A DNA stretch of 64,000 bases from contig NW_006920879.1 in assembly GCF_000417875.1 (NCBI RefSeq), positions 64,130-128,129 on the forward strand. Direction: 5' to 3'. The notes beneath the pieces were generated by a model. The model made no database searches. It worked only from the letters and a program-made list of their open reading frames with translations, and was not told the origin of the DNA. Below are positions 57,421 through 64,000 of this stretch, in pieces. How positions within the stretch are numbered: the first letter of the stretch is position 1; each line of letters begins with the position of its first letter. This stretch comes from Pseudozyma flocculosa PF-1 (taxonomy: Eukaryota; Basidiomycota; Ustilaginomycetes; Ustilaginales; Ustilaginaceae). The translations under genes and the position numbers were made by a program.

Positions 57421-57860
57421 AGCAGACGAAATCAGAAACCGACTCGACATCGTTTAGAACAGGCCGTGATGCTGAGCGAGCGACGCGGCACGACATGGGA
57501 TGGTACGCTATTGAGATTCCACGGAAGGGGGGGGGGNGGGGGGGGNGGGGGGGGAGGNGGNGGACGGACGAGGAAGGAGGGAGNGGACGGAGGCGTGGAG
57601 AGGAACGGAAGGGAAGGGGGAACGGANNNNNNNNNNNNNNNNNNNNNNNNNNNNNNNNNNNNNNNNNNNGCNGNNNNGNNNNGNGCNNAGNNNGNGNNGN
57701 NGNGNGNGNGNAGGGGGGGGGAGGGGGCGTGAGGACGCAAAGAAGGGGGGATGGACGAGGCTGATGGACAAGAGGGGCGAAAGGAGGAAAGCGAATGATG
57801 GGGTCGGTCGGTGAAGACGCTCTTCCAGCACCCATGCGGCCCCGCGGCGACGTCGCAGCT
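57421..57860. other. Convergent spacer with ambiguous bases and an assembly gap
   Basis: From about 57527 to 57720 the sequence is G-rich with many N, including solid N at 57627-57669. Nothing can be called there. The 3' ends of both neighbouring genes fall in this spacer. Confidence 0.8.
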
Positions 57861-60800
57861 TCAGCGGTCGAGGATGGCGGCGGGACCGTTGCGGTCCATC
57901 CTGGCGCGCTCGCGCGCCTTTCGAGAGGCGTTGTACAGCCCATTGAGCGCCTGCTTGACCTGGTCCAGATCGCGAGCGTTGAGCGCGCTGCACCCGGGCG
58001 CGCAGAGGGGAACGACGACGAGGGCAGGTCAGCATCTCCGTCACCGTTATTGCGCAAATCTGTGATCCCGGACTCGACGACGACGACGACGACAACGACG
58101 ACGACAACGACGACGACAACGACGACGACAACGACGACGACAACGACGACGACAACGACGACTCACCCGATGAACTTGTCCACGAACTGGGCCTTGTCGT
58201 TGGTGGGCACGTTGCTGGTCGGCAGCTGCTCGACGGCGGGGGCGATCCAGGCAGCCACCTCGTTGGGGAATCCGGCCGACAGGACGCGCAGCACCGTCAC
58301 GACGACGGGCATCGAGTCTGGGCTGAAGTGGGTGACGAGGCCCGTGAGGAGGAGCGAGACGAGCTGGTAGCCCTGCTGCCCGACGACCTGGCGGATGCCC
58401 GCGGCAAACGCCGTCATCTCCTCCATCGACGGCCCCTGCCGCGGGTCCGACGAGATAATCTGCGCCGGAAGCGGCGTGCCCGGCTGGCTGGCCGAGGGCG
58501 GCAGCGACAGCGAGTCGTGCCCCACCACCTCGCGGATAAAGTCGAGAGCCACATCGACAATCTCGGGCTTGTAGAGCGTCAGCGCCGACAGCGCCGTGCG
58601 GAACGCGTGCGGGAAGACGGGCGAGAGGTACATGAGCGAAGGGACGTTGCCCGCCGTTGCGACGCAGGCGTGCAGGTAGTCCTCGATGACTGTGTCGGTC
58701 GCAGGGTGAGGGGAGGGAAAACGAGAAGGTCAGCCGGTCAATCCCTTCGTTCGCGGGACAGACATGTCCGCGAGCAAAGCTGCCGTGTACCGACTGGCCG
58801 GCCACTCACCGTCGGACTGGTCCGCGGGCATCGACTCCTCGAGCATCGCCATCGTCTTGGCGCTGATGCGGTCAAAGGCGCCCTGCAGCGCGCCCCGGAG
58901 CGCGAGGTCGGCGCCTCGGCCGTACTGGTCGATGCACTTGCCGACGATCCACACGTAGGCGGGGAAGCCGGCCTTCTCAAAGCAGCCCGCCAGCCGGTCG
59001 AGGAGGGCGGGCAGCGCCGGCACTGCGAGCTCTCCGAAGAAGCTGAGGCCCCTGCGCATCAGTGCGCACGCCCGCTCCGAGATGAAGTAGGCGTCGCCAT
59101 GCTGGGCGAGGACCGTGTCGATGACGCCGTAGGCCTCGCGGCACGTCGTCGCGCACGTCTCGGGGAGGTGCTTCCAGAAGCCGGCGCCCACGACCATGAG
59201 GAACTTTTCCAGCTGCTCCATCCGGTCCGCCGCCCTGCGCAGGTCGTCCTTGTCGGCGCGCGGCATCGCGCCCACCTGGGCCACCGTCTCGAGCAGCGGC
59301 TGGGAAAAGTGCATCAGCGGCTCGGCCGCGTCTTTGGGCGGCATGCCGGCAATGACGTGGGCCACGCCCTCGGACACGGCCATCAGGTCGTCGGGGCCGA
59401 GCTTGTCGTTGATCGACTTGAAAAAGTCGTACAGCTGCGGCAGGAACGGCACTAGGTGGCGGTGGCAGTCCTGGCAGAGGTAGTTCATGGCCTGCGCCGC
59501 CGCCGCCGACACCTCGGACGTGCTGTGGTCGAGTCCGGCGCTGATGTAGCTGAGCTGCTCCGGGATCCGGTCCGGGTGCATGTCGATCCACTCGGTGTAC
59601 CGCGACAGCACCAGCAGCGCCGCGTACCGCAGCTTGGGGTGGTCCGGCAGCGTGGGGATGATGTCGATGATCTTGGGGATGATCTCGTCGTCGCGCGGGT
59701 CGGCCTCGGCGCCCATGGCCCGCATCGAGAAGAGCGGTGCCTCGACGTCCTGCCACTTGAGCGTATCGGGCGTGCTGCCGGCCAGCGTCGCCTGGATCAT
59801 GGCGAGCGCCCGCGCCAGGCACTGCCGCGACCCGAGCACCTGGCAGCAGTCCTTGAGCGTGTCGCCCATGTAGTGCCGGAAGCTGCGGAAGTCGTCGCGC
59901 TCCTGGCCCGTCAGCGCATCCGGGTCGTCGGGGAAGCGGAGGTGGCGCACGATGATCTCGAGCACCCGCTCGTAGATCTGCATGAACGGCTGGACGCTGA
60001 GATCGTCCCGCGCCTGCGCCAGCGGTCCCGCCAGGAGGTACCAGAAGCGGAAGGTGATCTGGACGATGTCGAGGTCGTGGTACGAGGCGCAGTCGGCGAT
60101 GGCCTGGACGATGGGATAGAACTCGTCCTTGTGCCGCAGCACGAGCCGGTAGTACGACTCGCCCACCTGGACAAAGAGGCGGCAGAGGCCTCGCACCTTG
60201 TCCTCGTCGTCGCCAGCCTTGGCGAGCTCGGCGTGAAGGGGCACGACCCGCGGCAGGATGAGCTGGACTATGTCCATGTTCTCCTCGACCTCCTGCGTCT
60301 CGTGGATCAGGTCGCACAGGACGTCGACGGCCACGTCGAAGAGGGCGTCGGAGGCGAGCGCATCGAACGACAGCTGGAAGAGGGGCGTCTCGACCATCTG
60401 CCTCGCGGCAATCTCGCCCGACTTGAGCCAGCTGCGGAGGCATTGGAAGACGCTGGTCTGGATCTGAGGCGTGATTCCTGCGTTTTGGGAAGGCGGGACG
60501 GCGCTCGGAGCAGGAGTATAAGCGCCAGGTTGCGACCACTCCGGCCACGATCCGAGCCCCACCACTCACCAGGAGCCTGGATGTACATCGAGAGCGTCTT
60601 GAGGACCTCTGGCGCCGGCTCAGAGAGCAGAGTCGGCATCCGAGTATAGTATTGCTCCTCCTGCAGGCCGGTATAAGAAAGAATGCGCGAGACGGTGAGC
60701 GATGGCATCCTTGCGCACATGTCGCGCCATGTGCTTGAACATCGGACGACGTCGGCGGGAACATCGAAGAGGGCGTTGACTACAAGGTCTGGTCCGCAGG

Positions 60801-61826
60801 GTACGACAGCCGCCTCGGGCCGAGACTCTCGATGCCAGCGTGTCTTGTCCCTTGGGAATGTATCCTCCTCGGCAAGTGTTCAGATGTGGCAAGAGGGCGA
60901 CAACGGGCGCTCCGAGGGGCTCACCTGCGGGAGATCCGTGGTCAATGGCAGCCGAGCAGCCTTCAGATCCTCACTGATTCCCGCCAGTGCTGTCCTCGCC
61001 TTGGCCCCCGGGCCCCTCCCCCCAGTCCTCGCCGGCGCCATGGCGACTTCTTGGGAGTTGTGGATCTCCTGCAGTGGCGGCACGCCGTCCGTAACGACCC
61101 AGATAGCATCCTTGAAACCTTAACCTAGCTCCCCACTCACTTCGATTGCGATCCGATGGTTGGACATGACCTCCTCCGGCAGCACCGTGAGGAACTCGAG
61201 CAGCGTGCCCACCGTCTCGGCGCTGCCCCCGAACTTTTCAATCATCGAGGGGACCACCTTTGGCCAGTCCGACTCGGGCATTTGAAGGGCCAGGGCGGAG
61301 AGCGAGAGGGATATTTGCGTCTGAATGACACGCGGGCCGGAGGTATAGAGGGTGAGGGCGTGGAGGAGGGTGTCGCGCAGCTGCACCCGAGCGGGCGGAG
61401 GCACCTGGTCCATGTCAAACGTGATCTGATCGGGGTACGGGCGAGAGGGGGAGGTGAAGGCGTGGAGAGCGAAAGATCAGCCTGGGTCCGGTCGGGTGAG
61501 ATGGACGGGTCGAGAAGCAGGCCGCGTGATGGTGAGTGCATGCTCACCTTTGTCCTGAAGGTCTGCGCTGCAAAGAGGCGTGGCTCGACGGGCAGGTCGT
61601 GCGATAGAAGGAGGGCATTTGCGGTCTGCCATGCCTCGGGCGTCTTCTGGAACTCCTGGAGCCAGGCGTTGGCGCTTGCCTTTGCCTGGTTGTCCGGGTT
61701 GGTGTAGAGGGAGTTGAGCGCCTGGAGGACGGCCTGGATGGCTTGGTGCTCCGAATCGGCACCCGGCGTCCCAGGGGCCGAGGCAGAGCTGGGCCCCGCA
61801 GCGGCGGGAGTGCTGGCGCCGGACAT
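57861..61826 (-). CDS. Nuclear import receptor of the transportin-SR / MTR10 (importin-13-like) family
   Basis: Six exons, 61548-61826, 61141-61425, 60570-60660, 58810-60477, 58167-58689 and 57861-57987, give 2,973 nt and 990 residues with consistent phases. Landmarks: ALNSLYTNPDNQAKASANAWL, FAAQTFRTK-ITFDMDQVPPPAR across intron 1, TVGTLLEFLTVLPEEVMSNHR, LKTLSMYIQAPG-ITPQIQTSVFQ across intron 3, ETQEVEENMDIVQLILPRV, the TFRFWYLLAG repeat and the C-terminal ALNARDLDQVKQALNGLY. The family (yeast Mtr10, human TNPO3) carries SR-type RNA-binding proteins into the nucleus. Intron 2 (60661-61140) is 480 nt, far longer than the others, and contains a possible alternative exon at 60925-61068. The last intron carries a 12-bp repeat. 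Confidence 0.94.
58075..58161. repeat. Imperfect 12-bp (ACGACGACGACA)n array in an MTR10 intron
   Basis: Seven or so units of ACGACGACGACA lie beside the donor of the last MTR10 intron. On the sense strand this is a TCG/TTG-rich run directly after GTGAGTCG. Confidence 0.85.
60925..61068 (-). other. Candidate alternative (cassette) exon in MTR10 intron 2
   Basis: A 144-nt stretch is flanked by CTGCAG at its 5' side and CAG/GTGAGC at its 3' side. It is open in the correct frame (48 codons, phase 0 at both ends) and would insert an Ala/Gly/Arg-rich segment beginning EIHNSQEVAMAPARTGG. Homologues do not have it, so the main model omits it. Confidence 0.4.
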
Positions 61827-62529
61827 TTGAGGCGACGGCAGGGCTAGAGACCGGTGAAGTAGCGACGATGGGTCGAGGATGCGGCTCGGTCAGTCGGCGC
61901 GGATCTGCCTCGAGGTGCGGGATATCGCCGAAAGGGGGGAAGGGGGCAATGTGCGGCGAAGGGATAGTGAGCGAGGCACGCTGAGAGCGGTAGAGGAGTC
62001 GATGCTGGGGTTCTGATGGAGGCTGCGAAGAAGGGAAGCGTGCAACGTTGTGGACGGGTGTCGGTTGGCCCGCCCACGCCGTCAACTGCCGTTGGGCCAA
62101 TTTTTCGTGGAGCCCAGCGGCAGAGGGCCCCTGCACCCGTCGTCGTCCAGCCCAGTTTGGCCAGGCCAGGCCGGCCAGGGAGAGGGCGCACGCGTGATCT
62201 TCCTAGGCGTGGCCGTCCCGACTCGCTGGCTCCAACGCTTCTTCGCCCCGCACCCGGCTTTTCTGCCAAAGTCGCAGCGACTTGTTGTCGACCACCTCAC
62301 TCGCTCCTGTGACCAGCACAACACAGCGTCAGTCACAGCCGGGATGGCGCACAGTATAGAGCTCGCCTGCACTACGGATCCAGTGCGGCGTCAACGGCCT
62401 TCTTTCTACACGGGTCGGCAAGCTGGTGATACAAAGAGGAACCGGTCAGGGCAGGTCCGCGCGGGCGAGCGGCCGATGCAGGCTGAATCTGTGCATCGAG
62501 CCCAGTCGAGGCGCAGCCGGGGTGCCAGC
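61827..62529. other. Intergenic region VPS4 / MTR10
   Basis: This is the MTR10 promoter side and VPS4 3' region. No other feature is seen. Confidence 0.55.

Positions 62530-64000
<1,471 letters not shown>

Overview
This is a nuclear chromosome segment from a very GC-rich fungus. The evidence is short spliceosomal introns of roughly 70-180 nt with GTGAGT-type donors and CAG/TAG acceptors, a fungal Zn2Cys6 regulator, mitochondrial complex I genes, a VID28/GID5 homologue and a DUF1264 oil-body protein. Genes carry zero to five introns, and GC-rich codons leave long open frames on the opposite strand. A basidiomycete yeast or dimorphic fungus, most likely Ustilaginomycotina, fits best. That placement is inference and was not tested by any search.

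Layout, left to right: a raffinose synthase-like GH36 gene running off the left edge (-); an intron-containing tRNA-Val(AAC) (-); a Zn2Cys6 transcription factor (+); an OBAP/DUF1264 gene with a 5-nt first coding exon (+); a multi-membrane-segment protein with AIM11-like and Tim17-like parts (-); splicing factor SPF27/BCAS2 (-), divergent from complex I NDUFS3 (+); a FEX fluoride exporter (-); proteasome tether Cut8/STS1 (-), divergent from complex I assembly factor CIA30 (+); MCM3 (+); VID28/GID5 (+); a Ser-rich orphan (+); a hydrophilin-like stress protein (+); a membrane-anchored alpha/beta hydrolase (-), divergent from a SYLF+SH3 actin-patch protein (+); succinyl-CoA ligase alpha (-); UTP5 (-), divergent from the PHO85 kinase (+); an uncharacterised, probably mitochondrial protein (+); transportin-SR/MTR10 (-); and the 3' two-thirds or less of VPS4 (-), running off the right edge.

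Most genes are conserved eukaryotic housekeeping genes: respiration (NDUFS3, CIA30, succinyl-CoA ligase), replication (MCM3), splicing and nuclear import (SPF27, MTR10), ribosome assembly (UTP5), protein degradation (Cut8, GID5) and endosomal sorting or actin (VPS4, SYLF-SH3). They do not form a cluster or single pathway. I rebuilt the spliced models by hand; every complete model has consistent intron phases and a total length divisible by three.

I found no mobile element, CRISPR array, virus or secondary-metabolite cluster, and no clear new multi-gene system. The best leads are a possible 144-nt cassette exon in MTR10, a CAG tract before PHO85 that could encode an N-terminal extension, the AIM11-like/Tim17-like fusion, and two orphan proteins. 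There are two assembly gaps, at 4795-4942 and within about 57533-57712.
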